DNA from: Enterovibrio norvegicus FF-33 | GTDB taxonomy: Bacteria > Pseudomonadota > Gammaproteobacteria > Enterobacterales > Vibrionaceae | Assembly (NCBI RefSeq): GCF_000286835.2 | Contig: NZ_AJYD02000038.1 | Span: forward strand, 379,916-443,915 | Reading direction: 5' to 3' | DNA: 64,000 bases | In this document: positions 1-9,001 of the stretch, one piece after another | Numbering within the stretch: the first letter of the stretch is position 1 | Layout of the letters: each line of letters begins with the position of its first letter | Made by a program: the position numbers and the translations under genes | The notes under the pieces: model-generated | What the model was told of the DNA's origin: nothing | Database searches by the model: none | What the model saw: the letters and a program-made list of their open reading frames with translations, nothing else

Positions 1-1118
1 TCACCTTTACCATTGGCGAAACCATCCCTTTTTCAAGCTACAGTACCAGCGCAAATTTACCGTACAAAACACGAGTAAAGCTTTTTAAGAAGCACCTTTA
101 TAACATCGGCAAAGGGAAAGCCGGTCTCTTTCCCACGGAGTCTGCCATTGCCTCGCCAGAACCTCGTCTCACGCTAAGAAAAGAACTTGGAAACAGTGAG
201 CGGCTTGGCGTTACGCCTGACGGTAAGGAAATCTACCTGTACCGATACAAAGATGAATCTTCCGTGATGCGAGAAATCGGCCGATTGCGAGAAATAGCAT
301 TTCGCGCCGTCGGTGAAGGAACCGGTCAGCGGCGTGACATCGATAAATATGACGAGCACTACTTTCATTTGGTGCTTTGGGACCCCACCGTGATGGACAT
401 TGTTGGCGCTTACCGTTTTTGTGATACCCAAGCGGTCATTGCCCAGCAAGGTATTGAGTGCTTATACACCCACACTTTGTTTGACTATGACCAAGGCATG
501 ACGCCCTTCCTTGATGCTGGGTTAGAACTGGGGCGAAGTTTTGTTCAGCCTAAGTATTGGGGCAAACGCAGTTTGGAATATTTGTGGCTGGGGATCGGCG
601 CATTCTTGACTAAGCATCCACACTATCGCTACTTGTTTGGCCCAGTTTCCATCAGTAATGCCATGCCACATGCTGCCAAGGAGCTTCTCATCTTCTTCTA
701 TCGCACCTATTTTGGTGCCACGAACAAGGTCGCACAGTCTAAACAGCCATTCAATTTAGACACCCAAAAAGAGCATGAATTGCTAAGTCATTTTTGCGGT
801 AACGACTATCAACAAGATTTGAAAACATTGAAAGTGTTGCTCGATAACCTCGGCACAGGCATTCCCACACTTTACAAACAATATGGTGAGCTTTGCGAAC
901 CCGGTGGTGTGCAGTTCTTGGATTTCGGTATCGACCCAGATTTCGCGAATTGTATCGACGGATTAGTGATGGTGGACATGACCAAACTCAAAGAGAAAAA
1001 GCGCCAGCGCTATATCCGAGCTGACCAAACCATAGCGAAATCAAAAGAAAAAGAAGCAGAAGCAGAAGCAGAAGCAGAAGCAGAAGCAGAAGCAGAAGAA
1101 GAAGCGATAAACGTCTAG
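1..1118 (+). CDS. OlsF-like bifunctional ornithine-lipid acyltransferase, 3' part (5' end outside window)
   Basis: The frame is open from the first bases of the window, so the start lies upstream. About 370 residues are visible. The segment with the motifs YRFCDTQ, ELGRSFVQPKYW and YLFGPVSISN is typical of the OlsB/COG3176 GNAT-like N-acyltransferase fold. In OlsF proteins this follows an N-terminal PlsC-like acyltransferase domain, and the two activities make ornithine lipids from ornithine and acyl-ACP. The upstream domain cannot be seen here, so bifunctionality is inferred from the family. The C-terminus ends in an acidic Glu-Ala tail encoded by a GAAGCA microsatellite. Confidence 0.75.
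   Translation, partial: TFTIGETIPFSSYSTSANLPYKTRVKLFKKHLYNIGKGKAGLFPTESAIASPEPRLTLRKELGNSERLGVTPDGKEIYLYRYKDESSVMREIGRLREIAFRAVGEGTGQRRDIDKYDEHYFHLVLWDPTVMDIVGAYRFCDTQAVIAQQGIECLYTHTLFDYDQGMTPFLDAGLELGRSFVQPKYWGKRSLEYLWLGIGAFLTKHPHYRYLFGPVSISNAMPHAAKELLIFFYRTYFGATNKVAQSKQPFNLDTQKEHELLSHFCGNDYQQDLKTLKVLLDNLGTGIPTLYKQYGELCEPGGVQFLDFGIDPDFANCIDGLVMVDMTKLKEKKRQRYIRADQTIAKSKEKEAEAEAEAEAEAEAEEEAINV
1053..1094 (+). repeat. GAAGCA hexanucleotide microsatellite, 7 perfect units
   Basis: Seven uninterrupted GAAGCA units encode an Ala-Glu dipeptide repeat at the very C-terminus of the OlsF-like protein, followed by imperfect GAAGAA and GAAGCG units. Because the unit is six bases, gain or loss of copies changes tail length without shifting the frame. 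Confidence 0.95.
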
Positions 1119-1133
1119 CCGAAAAAAACAAAA

Positions 1134-1160
1134 AAGGCGCTAGCTCGAAAGCTGCGCCTT
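1134..1160 (-). terminator. Rho-independent terminator of mepK
   Basis: Seven-base arms AAGGCGC and GCGCCTT enclose a 13-nt loop. On the minus strand the stem is followed by a T-rich tract (complement of 1121-1133), so it should terminate the mepK transcript. It may also slow transcription of the convergent olsF-like gene. Confidence 0.8.
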
Positions 1161-1207
1161 AATCTTTCACTGAGTAGCCTCCACAGAGGCTTGTTCAGGG
1201 AAATCTA

Positions 1208-1759
1208 TTACCACGTTCTTACTGGACCAGTATCAATGTGGACAAACCCACTATTGGGGTAATAGCCAACGCCGCCCGCTTTGAGCGATCGCGCCGCATT
1301 ACGAATATCTGCCAATGGCACGCCTTCAATATAGAAATCGAGAGCCTGCCCCGTCATGTGGTAACTTTTCTTCGCTTGACCGCCACCATTTTTACGCAGC
1401 ATTTCATTCGTCGCCGGTGAACGATACCCTGAGATCATGGTAATCGGATTCTTCGCGCCGACCTGCTGATAAATCGCGGTTAGCTGATCGTATAACTTCT
1501 CATCCATATCTGTAGAAACGTTTCTGCGGTGATCACGACACAAATTGTTCAGCAGTTTCAGTTCATCTTCTAGATACTTTTGGCCATTAAAATAGCAAAC
1601 ATTAAGGTGTTCGCCGGTGTTTATGCTTGTCATTGCCAATTCGCGTGGCTCACCAGACGCCAAAGGCAACGCGAATGCAGCTTTTGGCAACGAAGCCGCC
1701 ACAATACACGCCGCACCGCCCAGCAAAAAGCGGCGACGTTGAGTATCCAAACCGTCCAT
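1208..1759 (-). CDS. mepK: MepK (YcbK) murein endopeptidase, DUF882 family
   Basis: This 183-residue protein starts with a twin-arginine signal (RRRFLLGG near residue 8), so Tat export to the periplasm is expected. The peptidase M15-like DUF882 core shows the zinc-site motifs SGYRSP, SYHMTGQALDF and GFVHIDTG. E. coli MepK cleaves mDap-mDap (3-3) crosslinks, and the neighbouring ldtD makes those crosslinks, as in E. coli ycbB-ycbK. I chose the ATG that places the Tat motif at the N-terminus; an upstream TTG would add 26 residues without a signal-like character. Confidence 0.88.
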   Translation of the reverse strand: MDGLDTQRRRFLLGGAACIVAASLPKAAFALPLASGEPRELAMTSINTGEHLNVCYFNGQKYLEDELKLLNNLCRDHRRNVSTDMDEKLYDQLTAIYQQVGAKNPITMISGYRSPATNEMLRKNGGGQAKKSYHMTGQALDFYIEGVPLADIRNAARSLKAGGVGYYPNSGFVHIDTGPVRTW

Positions 1760-1984
1760 AAAGCCCACTATTTCCCAAAATAAAAACTCAAAAAAAAGCC
1801 GCTCTCTGCTTTGACTCAGCAGTTCAGAGCGCTTCAAACATTTTGGAATTTAACGGCAGAAGAAGCAGGAATCAAACGGTCAAGTGTCTCTAAAATGAGC
1901 GAAACGCTGTAAAAAATACCGCTTCGTGCTGATTTTAAGTTGGTTTTTATCTTTGTCAGCGAAGTGTAAAAATATGTAATTGTG

Positions 1985-2032
1985 GCGTAGGTCTCAACTG
2001 ACCTACGCTATCACACGGGTTCGTGTTACCCG
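1985..2032 (-). terminator. Tandem hairpins downstream of ldtD
   Basis: Two inverted repeats lie just after the ldtD stop: CGGGT/ACCCG at 2016-2032 and an 8-bp stem GCGTAGGT/ACCTACGC at 1985-2008. No long T-run follows, so intrinsic termination is only probable; the hairpins could also protect the 3' end of the mRNA. Confidence 0.5.
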
Positions 2033-2055
2033 CTTTTCAATTCGCTAGGCTAGGA

Positions 2056-3711
2056 TTACAGGTTTTTTGCGGTTAATGATGCTGAAAGTGGCGTGCTGCG
2101 CTTGGGTCGTGCGTCATAATGATAGACATCATTGCGGAACTGCACTTCCCCATCTTCGTTAACCCATGCGGTTTGATAAATGGTGTGTACCGCGATTTTT
2201 TGTCTGAGTGATACCCACTTGGTTTCTGGGATCCGGCGATAATAGTCATAGTCACCAAATTCGAGTCCGGATCGGTTCAATAGTACTTGCGCTAATATCT
2301 CCGCTTTTTGAACCCGAATACAACCAGAACTAAATGCTCGGCTTTCTTTGTTAAACAAGCTTTTAGCTGGCGTGTCATGCAGATAAATCGCATTCCCATT
2401 AGGCGTATTAAACTTGTAGCGGCCCAAGGCATTAAAATTGCCAGGAGATTGTTGCAATCGATAAGGGAAGTTTCTCGCGGTCACGTTTTCCCAATCAATG
2501 TCTTCATGAGGGATCACGCTTCCATTCACCCAACTGCTTAACACTGTGTAACTGTGCTTTGCCAAATACTCATTATCTTGGCGTGCCTTAGGCAAAATGT
2601 CCTTTCGCATGATAGTCACGGGGACATTCCAACTTGGGTTAAACACAACGGAATCTAAGCGAGAATCAAACAAAGGTGTGCGTCGACTAGGGCGACCAAC
2701 CACGACTTTGCTGTCGAGGATCATTTCGCTATCAATCCAAAGTTCCATTTCATAATTTGGAATATTCACAAGGATGATTTTCTGCCTTTCAGTCGGCCAC
2801 AACCGCAAGCGCTCCATGTTCAGCGCGAGGATTTGGATCCGACTAATAGCCGATTTATTCAACCAGCGGCGTGTTTTGTCTCCAATCACCCCGTCTTCTT
2901 TTAAGCCATGGCGAGCTTGGAAACGCTTAACGGCCTGAGAAAGAACAGCGTTATAAAAACTGACCTGTTCGATTTTCAAGCGCTGCGCTTCAGTGACACT
3001 CAGCACCCCTTGCCGCTCAAGGTTTGTGATCAAACTATCTGCATTATCTAACTTGTCACCCGGACGGATCAAACCACGCTGAATGAGCTTAGGCCAATAC
3101 GTTTCTTCGTCATCTTGGAGTTTGACGATGGCCTTAGCCATCTGCTTGTACTGTGAGGTGCTAGGGCGCAGCTCAAAGACGAAGCGATAAAGCTTATTCC
3201 GGCTAGCAAACGCAATAAGCTTGTTGGTTTGCGTCACCGTCGGCGAGGGAAGCGATTCTGTGATATCAGTACCGAAAAACCAGCTTTTGCCATTATCTGG
3301 GATCGATTCTATGTAGCTGATCAAGGCAAGCAAGCTGTCGGTTGCAAACACATCATACGCACGCCAATCACCGCTGCTTCTTAGATCTCTAAGCACGACG
3401 GCACGCCATTCAAAGTTTTCACTTAGGCCTGCAAGAGAAATGATATTGATCTGTGTTTCGAGCTCATCTTTTGCACGATAATCATGCCAGATAGGTGAGA
3501 AAGAAAAATACTCATAAATATTCGCAAGCTCATTCGTGTTAGAAACCAATCCAACGTCTGACTCTGCTTGTTTTACCCAAGTGACTGCCGCCAATGAAGG
3601 CTTTTTTTGCATATCAGAAGGCTCTGATGCGCATAACGACGGTGCCCACAAAAACATTGGAATGAGTGCTGTTACCCACAATGTCTTGAAAAGCGTACGA
3701 GCTGAAAACAT
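2056..3711 (-). CDS. ldtD: L,D-transpeptidase LdtD (YcbB)
   Basis: The 551-residue protein has an N-terminal signal segment (residues 1-28), a scaffold domain, a peptidoglycan-binding repeat (VKRFQARHGLKEDGVIGDKT, around 260-280) and a C-terminal YkuD catalytic domain with HDTP and SSGCIRV, Cys464 being the expected nucleophile. LdtD forms 3-3 mDap crosslinks in the periplasm and, in E. coli, can bypass PBP transpeptidation under beta-lactam or envelope stress. Length and domain order match the family. mepK follows on the same strand about 300 bp downstream, separated by hairpins, so the two may be separate units. Confidence 0.95.
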   Translation of the reverse strand: MFSARTLFKTLWVTALIPMFLWAPSLCASEPSDMQKKPSLAAVTWVKQAESDVGLVSNTNELANIYEYFSFSPIWHDYRAKDELETQINIISLAGLSENFEWRAVVLRDLRSSGDWRAYDVFATDSLLALISYIESIPDNGKSWFFGTDITESLPSPTVTQTNKLIAFASRNKLYRFVFELRPSTSQYKQMAKAIVKLQDDEETYWPKLIQRGLIRPGDKLDNADSLITNLERQGVLSVTEAQRLKIEQVSFYNAVLSQAVKRFQARHGLKEDGVIGDKTRRWLNKSAISRIQILALNMERLRLWPTERQKIILVNIPNYEMELWIDSEMILDSKVVVGRPSRRTPLFDSRLDSVVFNPSWNVPVTIMRKDILPKARQDNEYLAKHSYTVLSSWVNGSVIPHEDIDWENVTARNFPYRLQQSPGNFNALGRYKFNTPNGNAIYLHDTPAKSLFNKESRAFSSGCIRVQKAEILAQVLLNRSGLEFGDYDYYRRIPETKWVSLRQKIAVHTIYQTAWVNEDGEVQFRNDVYHYDARPKRSTPLSASLTAKNL

Positions 3712-3812
3712 GCGCTACCTCCCATTTGAGATCTTAGTATGGCAAAGGACGCGGCTTTCGTTAGCGGATTTTTTATGATTCTAGAAAAACAAAGGGTTAG
3801 AAAAATGTCATT

Positions 3813-4925
3813 CTAAAGCATGACCCAATGATTATCCCAAGTCACCTCAGATGTCTGAAAAGTAATACTTTTTCTCGGTTCTTGTATTACCACTCTTCCT
3901 GTTCCCGCACTGATCGCGAAGCCTTCCCGTTGCGCTGACGCACCAGAAGCATCCATCAATGAAGAGATCGCCTGAAGCTCACCCGTTTCTATGTCCCATA
4001 TTCCAAAGCAATTTCCACGAGGAGAAGTTGCAATAACCTGCGACCCCGTGCATGCCACACTGCCAATGTACTGCTGAAAACGCGTCCAGTGTTCAGTACC
4101 CGCCTTTAGTGCAGTAAAGTCACCATTATTTCGTCTTATCGCTAATAAAGGGGCGATGTGGTCAGGGTCACCTTTATATTGCTGCGCAATCACCACGTCC
4201 TGATTAGGGCTAACAGCAAGATGACGAATGCTAAGTTGGTGGTCTGCAAGTTGATGCTTTTCAACAATGCGGCCTGATGGAATGTCTATCAACACCAGTG
4301 ACGGAGACATCGAATCAAGGTTTGTCGCTGTTCGATTATCGGTACGAATACCACCAACAGCGACAGCTAACGTCGTTTCGTTAACCACTTTTATCTCATG
4401 CGGCCCGATCCCAAACCCCGCTATTTCACGCTCTTTTTTAAGCACGCCATCTGGGTGAATGTGATAGACGCCGATAATACCCTCACTCGTCCCCTTAACG
4501 CCTTCGGTGGTAAACAAAGTATTTCCGAGCACATCACCATGACCATAGAAATATCGATTAGTATCGGAAAGATAGGTCGAGATTGTTTGTCCCGTTTCAA
4601 TAGATAGCACTTGGACAAATGCCCCAGGTCGACGTGCGAACACAAAACCGAGCCGAGTGAGAGGATCGACCACCAGCCCATGCCCCCGAGAAGGCAGTGG
4701 CGAGGTATAACATACCTCCCCCGAATCATTCATTGCCATCACGGCGAACATCCCATCGCTTTGCCGAGCACAGCCAATATAGGCGGGCGAGGATTGTGCA
4801 GCTGACGTTCCGCGAAGGGTTAACCCGCCCGCTATACTCGTTGTTGCCATTACGCCAAGCGCAGACAGCATTACTCTTCGGCGTTTTTGGCTTACTTCTG
4901 TTTGCTCTTCATTGTTCGGGCGCAC
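3813..4925 (-). CDS. DUF1513 beta-propeller-like periplasmic protein of the imelysin operon
   Basis: The 370-residue protein has a Tat-like N-terminus (KRRRVMLSALG near residue 14) followed by repeated blade-like segments (RGHGLVVDP, GFGIGPHEIKVV, SIRHLAVSPNQD), consistent with DUF1513. It is the last gene of a tight operon: only three bases separate it from the preceding imelysin gene. The family is regularly linked to imelysin and DUF1111 genes and is thought to assist periplasmic iron handling, but no biochemical function is established. The product is probably periplasmic. Confidence 0.85.
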   Translation of the reverse strand: MRPNNEEQTEVSQKRRRVMLSALGVMATTSIAGGLTLRGTSAAQSSPAYIGCARQSDGMFAVMAMNDSGEVCYTSPLPSRGHGLVVDPLTRLGFVFARRPGAFVQVLSIETGQTISTYLSDTNRYFYGHGDVLGNTLFTTEGVKGTSEGIIGVYHIHPDGVLKKEREIAGFGIGPHEIKVVNETTLAVAVGGIRTDNRTATNLDSMSPSLVLIDIPSGRIVEKHQLADHQLSIRHLAVSPNQDVVIAQQYKGDPDHIAPLLAIRRNNGDFTALKAGTEHWTRFQQYIGSVACTGSQVIATSPRGNCFGIWDIETGELQAISSLMDASGASAQREGFAISAGTGRVVIQEPRKSITFQTSEVTWDNHWVML

Positions 4926-4928
4926 GAG

Positions 4929-5963
4929 CTAATCACCATCCGTCGAATTAAAACCAACCACCATGCCAAGTGCAGGTGCCGCTTCATCGGCCAACGCGAT
5001 CTTCAGGTACTCCAAATTGTTCGAAAGCGTCATTAATTGACGATAACCCGTTTGGTTGGTCAGAATGGGTTTCATGCCATTACCTGTCGGCACACTCTCT
5101 TGCGCGGCCTTCCAATGCTTAGTTAATCTATCAGCTAACTCAGACTGATCCCTATCACGAAGAAGCGTATCGAGAGTGACAATATAACGCGCATTCAACG
5201 CTTCAATACTGCTACGCAGCAAAGCCAATGATTGCGATGAACGCCAGGCTTGCGCTTGATACGGCTTAGGGAAACCTGGTTTCCCCATAGGGAAGGACAA
5301 CGTTTTGATGGTGGCGTCTAGCTGCCCCGCCAAAATGCTGAGTGCCGCTTTCTCACGTTGATCTTGTGACGAAGTTTCCCAAGGATTAGTTTGCCAGATA
5401 GCCTCCATTTCAAGGGTTGATTGCTTCAAACGTGCCGCTACCGCTTGCATCACTTCGCAACGGGTGGCCAAAGCAGAAACATTTGCTTTATCAAACAACA
5501 ACCATTCCAACGCACCAAGCCCCTGAACCGCAACACTGCTGCCGGCTAAACTCTCTGGCGTGACGTCACCAGCGCTATCAAGTAGCTGCGTAAGTTGTCT
5601 ACCTGTGGTGTTTTTCTTGTCAGGATAGAATTGGATTTGCCAACTCAAAGACATGGCGGCTTCGTGACCAAAATTGGCGCCTGCTAACGGTTGCCACGCC
5701 CTCATGGTTTCCGTCCATTGTGCTTGTGCGTTCGCTAACGTCTCTGGTGTTGCTGTTTTACACAAAGACGACACGTCTGCTTCTAGCTTTTTGGCGTGCA
5801 AAGCAAACGTTAACGCAGACTGTTTTTGCATATCCCAAAGCAAACTTGAGGATATTCCAGAATTCGCTGGATTATCACAACCCGACAAAAGTGACAGCGT
5901 CATAATTAACGCGAGCCACTTGGTACCATCCGTGTATCCGTTCATCAAAAGACTCTTCATCAT
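4929..5963 (-). CDS. Imelysin-family lipoprotein
   Basis: The 344-residue protein carries a lipobox (LLSGC, Cys29) and an imelysin/peptidase M75 fold. The conserved GALEWLLFD segment corresponds to the GxHxxE-type motif of the family; Gly and Glu are kept but the histidine is not seen, replaced in the GLGALEW context. Imelysins are periplasmic or surface iron-uptake-associated proteins; peptidase activity is doubtful for most. This is the second imelysin of the operon and the more divergent. An AGGA ribosome-binding site precedes two adjacent ATG codons at 5963 and 5960. The gene begins six bases after the DUF1111 stop. Confidence 0.87.
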   Translation of the reverse strand: MMKSLLMNGYTDGTKWLALIMTLSLLSGCDNPANSGISSSLLWDMQKQSALTFALHAKKLEADVSSLCKTATPETLANAQAQWTETMRAWQPLAGANFGHEAAMSLSWQIQFYPDKKNTTGRQLTQLLDSAGDVTPESLAGSSVAVQGLGALEWLLFDKANVSALATRCEVMQAVAARLKQSTLEMEAIWQTNPWETSSQDQREKAALSILAGQLDATIKTLSFPMGKPGFPKPYQAQAWRSSQSLALLRSSIEALNARYIVTLDTLLRDRDQSELADRLTKHWKAAQESVPTGNGMKPILTNQTGYRQLMTLSNNLEYLKIALADEAAPALGMVVGFNSTDGD

Positions 5964-5969
5964 TCGTTC

Positions 5970-7361
5970 CTATAACGACTTTAGAAACGCAATCAAAGCT
6001 TCGCGCTGTTGTGTGTTAAATCCCAACACGGCTTGCTTGCTAGCTTGCGCTTCACCGCCATGCCAAAGGATCGCTTCTAATTCATTTCGAGCTCGGCCAT
6101 CGTGCAAATACTCGGTATGACCGTTCACTTCTTCGGTGTAGCCAATACCCCATAGCGGCGCGGTTCGCCATTCGCGGCCATTCGCAATGAACTCACCGCG
6201 GTTATCTGCCAAACCCTCTCCCATGTCGTGCAACAATAAATCCGTGTATGGGTGAATGATCTGATCACTCAGGGCTGGTCTGTCTTTTCGCTCACCGGTT
6301 TTTAATGAAGATTGATGACAGCTTGCACACCCTGCACCTAGAAATAGTGCCTCCCCTTCGATGACACGCGGATCATCGATATTTCTGCGCATGGGTACAG
6401 CGAGGTGTTGAGAATAAAACTCAACGAAATTGAGGATTTTCTCACTGACTTCTGACTCTCCACCATTGGGGAGCCGCTCACAAAGATCTTGTGACGCTGA
6501 GCAATTTTCCTCTGGGAATAATGTGCTGGTTAAGCCTAAATCACCATTGAATGCAGCGGCATTTTGTTGCATTAATGACGGTTGACCCGCTTTCCAGCCA
6601 AAACGTCCGATCACGGTCTTAGCTTTTTCCACATCCCAAACGTAGTTGGGTCGACCCGACACACCTTTGCCCGCGTCTTCTTGCGCCACTGCTATCGCCA
6701 GTAGCGTCGAATCAGGAATGGATTCCAACAATCCCAACCCAATCATCGGTGGAGCAATGCGTGCCGACATTTCAGTGTCTGGGTCCATTTCACCGTAGTT
6801 TAAATCTTGAATACTAATAATTGGCTTACGCAACGTGACAGCGTGACCATCTTTAAACGTTTCGGTGTGGTATTCGTAGTCGACCACAATACGGCCTTCT
6901 GGCTTTTCACCAGAAAGCGCAAAATCTTGAAGCTGGCCGCCATAAATAGGCTCAGAGATGTTTCCGGTCATAATCAGCTGTTTTTTCTGCGCATGGGTGA
7001 TTGCCGGAATACTCAAGCGGATCAACAAGGAAACCGCATTCTGATCGCCCTTCTGCGGCAGGTGTCCGCGACCATCTTTTATGTGACAGTTCTGGCATCC
7101 GTTGGTATTGAACAGCGGACCAAGTCCATCTCTTGCATCGGTAGATGCAGGTGAACTCACCCAAGGGTTGCGAAAGAAACTGTTACCGACACTGAAATCA
7201 ATGCGCTCACTCATCGGTAAATTAGTCGCGGGTTGGGAAAAGGCATTCGCGCCTTGTTTGTTCGTCGTGGTATCGCCGCCAGTTTTAATCGCACTCGCCG
7301 CTGACGAAAAAGAGAATGATGAAAAGACAACGAAAGTGAGGAGTAAAAGCGAATATTTCAT
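5970..7361 (-). CDS. Di-haem oxidoreductase, DUF1111 (putative thiol oxidoreductase)
   Basis: After a Sec signal peptide (residues 1-24) the protein shows two CxxCH haem c attachment motifs, CQNCH near the N-terminus and CASCH in the C-terminal third, in the layout of the DUF1111 di-haem peroxidase-like family. Late motifs LLHDMGEGL, WRTAPLWGIG and YLHDGRA are typical. A periplasmic electron-transfer protein is expected, possibly reducing or oxidising iron for its imelysin partners. An in-frame start 12 codons upstream exists at 7397, but the chosen ATG gives the better signal peptide. The gene sits between two imelysin genes. Confidence 0.88.
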   Translation of the reverse strand: MKYSLLLLTFVVFSSFSFSSAASAIKTGGDTTTNKQGANAFSQPATNLPMSERIDFSVGNSFFRNPWVSSPASTDARDGLGPLFNTNGCQNCHIKDGRGHLPQKGDQNAVSLLIRLSIPAITHAQKKQLIMTGNISEPIYGGQLQDFALSGEKPEGRIVVDYEYHTETFKDGHAVTLRKPIISIQDLNYGEMDPDTEMSARIAPPMIGLGLLESIPDSTLLAIAVAQEDAGKGVSGRPNYVWDVEKAKTVIGRFGWKAGQPSLMQQNAAAFNGDLGLTSTLFPEENCSASQDLCERLPNGGESEVSEKILNFVEFYSQHLAVPMRRNIDDPRVIEGEALFLGAGCASCHQSSLKTGERKDRPALSDQIIHPYTDLLLHDMGEGLADNRGEFIANGREWRTAPLWGIGYTEEVNGHTEYLHDGRARNELEAILWHGGEAQASKQAVLGFNTQQREALIAFLKSL

Positions 7362-7436
7362 AACTACAATCCATACAAATAAGCGCGCAGCCAACACAAC
7401 AGATACTTTGCGTTGGCGACGCCCTAATTGGCGTGA

Positions 7437-8693
7437 CTAAAACTGATGATCAGCGCTGTCTGGGTTTAAGTTGCTAATCTCTAGCAAGCCAGCGATAGAC
7501 TCAATGCCTCGCGTTTGCTGCACTAACGCGGCAATCGCGTCATTGATCATTTGATGTCCAGCCGTGTTGTTTGAAGCAATCAGTTGGTCAAAATGAACAT
7601 TGTTCACTTCAGCTGATTCCACCAACTTAAACACAGCGCTTCGGGCTGAATCAAAATCTGATTTGATCGCATTCGCTTTTTCTGGATTGGATTGTTTAAC
7701 CATGTCGAACAATGAAGGGCCGTTCAAGGTCGAACCATCTGCACGGGAATATGTCCCAGTGAAGACGTTATAAATGCCTTGTTCGTTGTAGTAGTGAGAG
7801 TTATGCGTATTGTCAGAAAAGCAATCATGCTCATCTTCAGTCGAATTCGCTTCTAACGCGACTTTCATACGCTCACCCGCCAATTCGCCTAACGAAAGTG
7901 AGCCCATACCAAACAACATCTTACGCAGGCCGTTTTCACTGCTTTCACTCAATAATGTTTGACGATAATTATTCGACACGCCCTCTGCCCATTGATTTTC
8001 CATCCATGCCAAATCCGTGATCAGCAATTCTGAAGCGGCCTTTAAATACGCTCTGCGACGGTCACAGTTATCATTTGTGCATGACGCTTCGTAAGCAAAA
8101 TCAGTATATGAGCGATTACCCGCGCCGCTGTTTGTACCGTTAAGGTCTTGCCCCCAAAGTAGAAATTCGATGGCGTGATAACCCGAGGCTACATTGGCTT
8201 CAGACCCACCCAATTCGTTTAAGGAAGCAATCAACTCCGGCGTTATCTGCTTAACATCCAGCACGTCATGACCAATGCGAAGCGAATCATTCGCCACAAT
8301 GTTCGCCACAGCGCCGTCATTACCGAGTTCATATTGATAATCCTGTGCAACATAATCGATCAGCCCTTCATCCAACGGCCAAGCATTTAATTGCCCTTCC
8401 CAGTCGTCCACAATGGCATTGCCAAAGCGAAACACCTCAGATTGCTGATACGGCACGCGCGCCGCAAGCCATGCAAGTTTTGCCGTCGCTAGAGTTTGCG
8501 CTGAAGGTTGCTCAATGAGCGCATCGATAGCGACATCGAGTTGAATCGCTGTTGTGTGTGAATCACTGTAAACAGCATGGGCAACATCTGCATAATGCTC
8601 GACAACCTGCTCGGGCGTTGCAGCCGCGGCATTGAATGAAACAAATGAAAGTGAACATACGGAAAAGGCAAAAGCCCGTGATGAAGGCGTCAT
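7437..8693 (-). CDS. Imelysin (IrpA-like iron-regulated periplasmic protein)
   Basis: The 418-residue protein has a cleavable signal peptide ending near the ANAAAA-like region (residues 1-25) and the full imelysin fold with the motif GYHAIEFLLWGQD, the GxHxxE signature of the family. Segments WLAARVPYQQSEVFRF and AGERM are also typical. It is the first gene of the imelysin-DUF1111-imelysin-DUF1513 operon. A Fur-box-like sequence lies 78-104 bp upstream of its start, so iron repression is likely. The role is iron acquisition or storage in the periplasm; the mechanism in this family is unsettled. Confidence 0.9.
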   Translation of the reverse strand: MTPSSRAFAFSVCSLSFVSFNAAAATPEQVVEHYADVAHAVYSDSHTTAIQLDVAIDALIEQPSAQTLATAKLAWLAARVPYQQSEVFRFGNAIVDDWEGQLNAWPLDEGLIDYVAQDYQYELGNDGAVANIVANDSLRIGHDVLDVKQITPELIASLNELGGSEANVASGYHAIEFLLWGQDLNGTNSGAGNRSYTDFAYEASCTNDNCDRRRAYLKAASELLITDLAWMENQWAEGVSNNYRQTLLSESSENGLRKMLFGMGSLSLGELAGERMKVALEANSTEDEHDCFSDNTHNSHYYNEQGIYNVFTGTYSRADGSTLNGPSLFDMVKQSNPEKANAIKSDFDSARSAVFKLVESAEVNNVHFDQLIASNNTAGHQMINDAIAALVQQTRGIESIAGLLEISNLNPDSADHQF

Positions 8694-8770
8694 AATCTAT
8701 CCTTGATGAGTGATGTGTAACAAGTTATTGCGAATGAGAGTGATTATTACACTCAACAATGCATTAGTTC

Positions 8771-8797
8771 AAATGATAATGAGATAAAAAATCATTT
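8771..8797 (-). promoter_or_regulatory. Fur-box-like inverted repeat upstream of the imelysin operon
   Basis: The arms AAATGAT and ATCATTT form a perfect 7-bp inverted repeat with an AT-rich 13-bp spacer containing TGATAATGAGATAA, resembling overlapping Fur half-sites. It lies in the 308-bp gap between the divergent imelysin operon and the marR gene, closer to the imelysin start. The position and the iron role of the operon support Fur control, but the match to the 19-bp consensus is imperfect. Confidence 0.6.
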
Positions 8798-9001
8798 AGA
8801 TACGCATCTAGTGACAAGGAAACACTAACAACTCTTTATCAAAACGGATAATTCGACATCAAAATAGATTCTTTGACGTAGCAACATCGCATCTTTGGTT
8901 TCCGGTGTGTAAGGTTGTTTAAAAAGCCTTTTAATATTTGCTTTTTACACAGATAATTTCGCGGAATTTCACACTCTGCACAAGGTTAAGGAGACGCTTC
9001 G

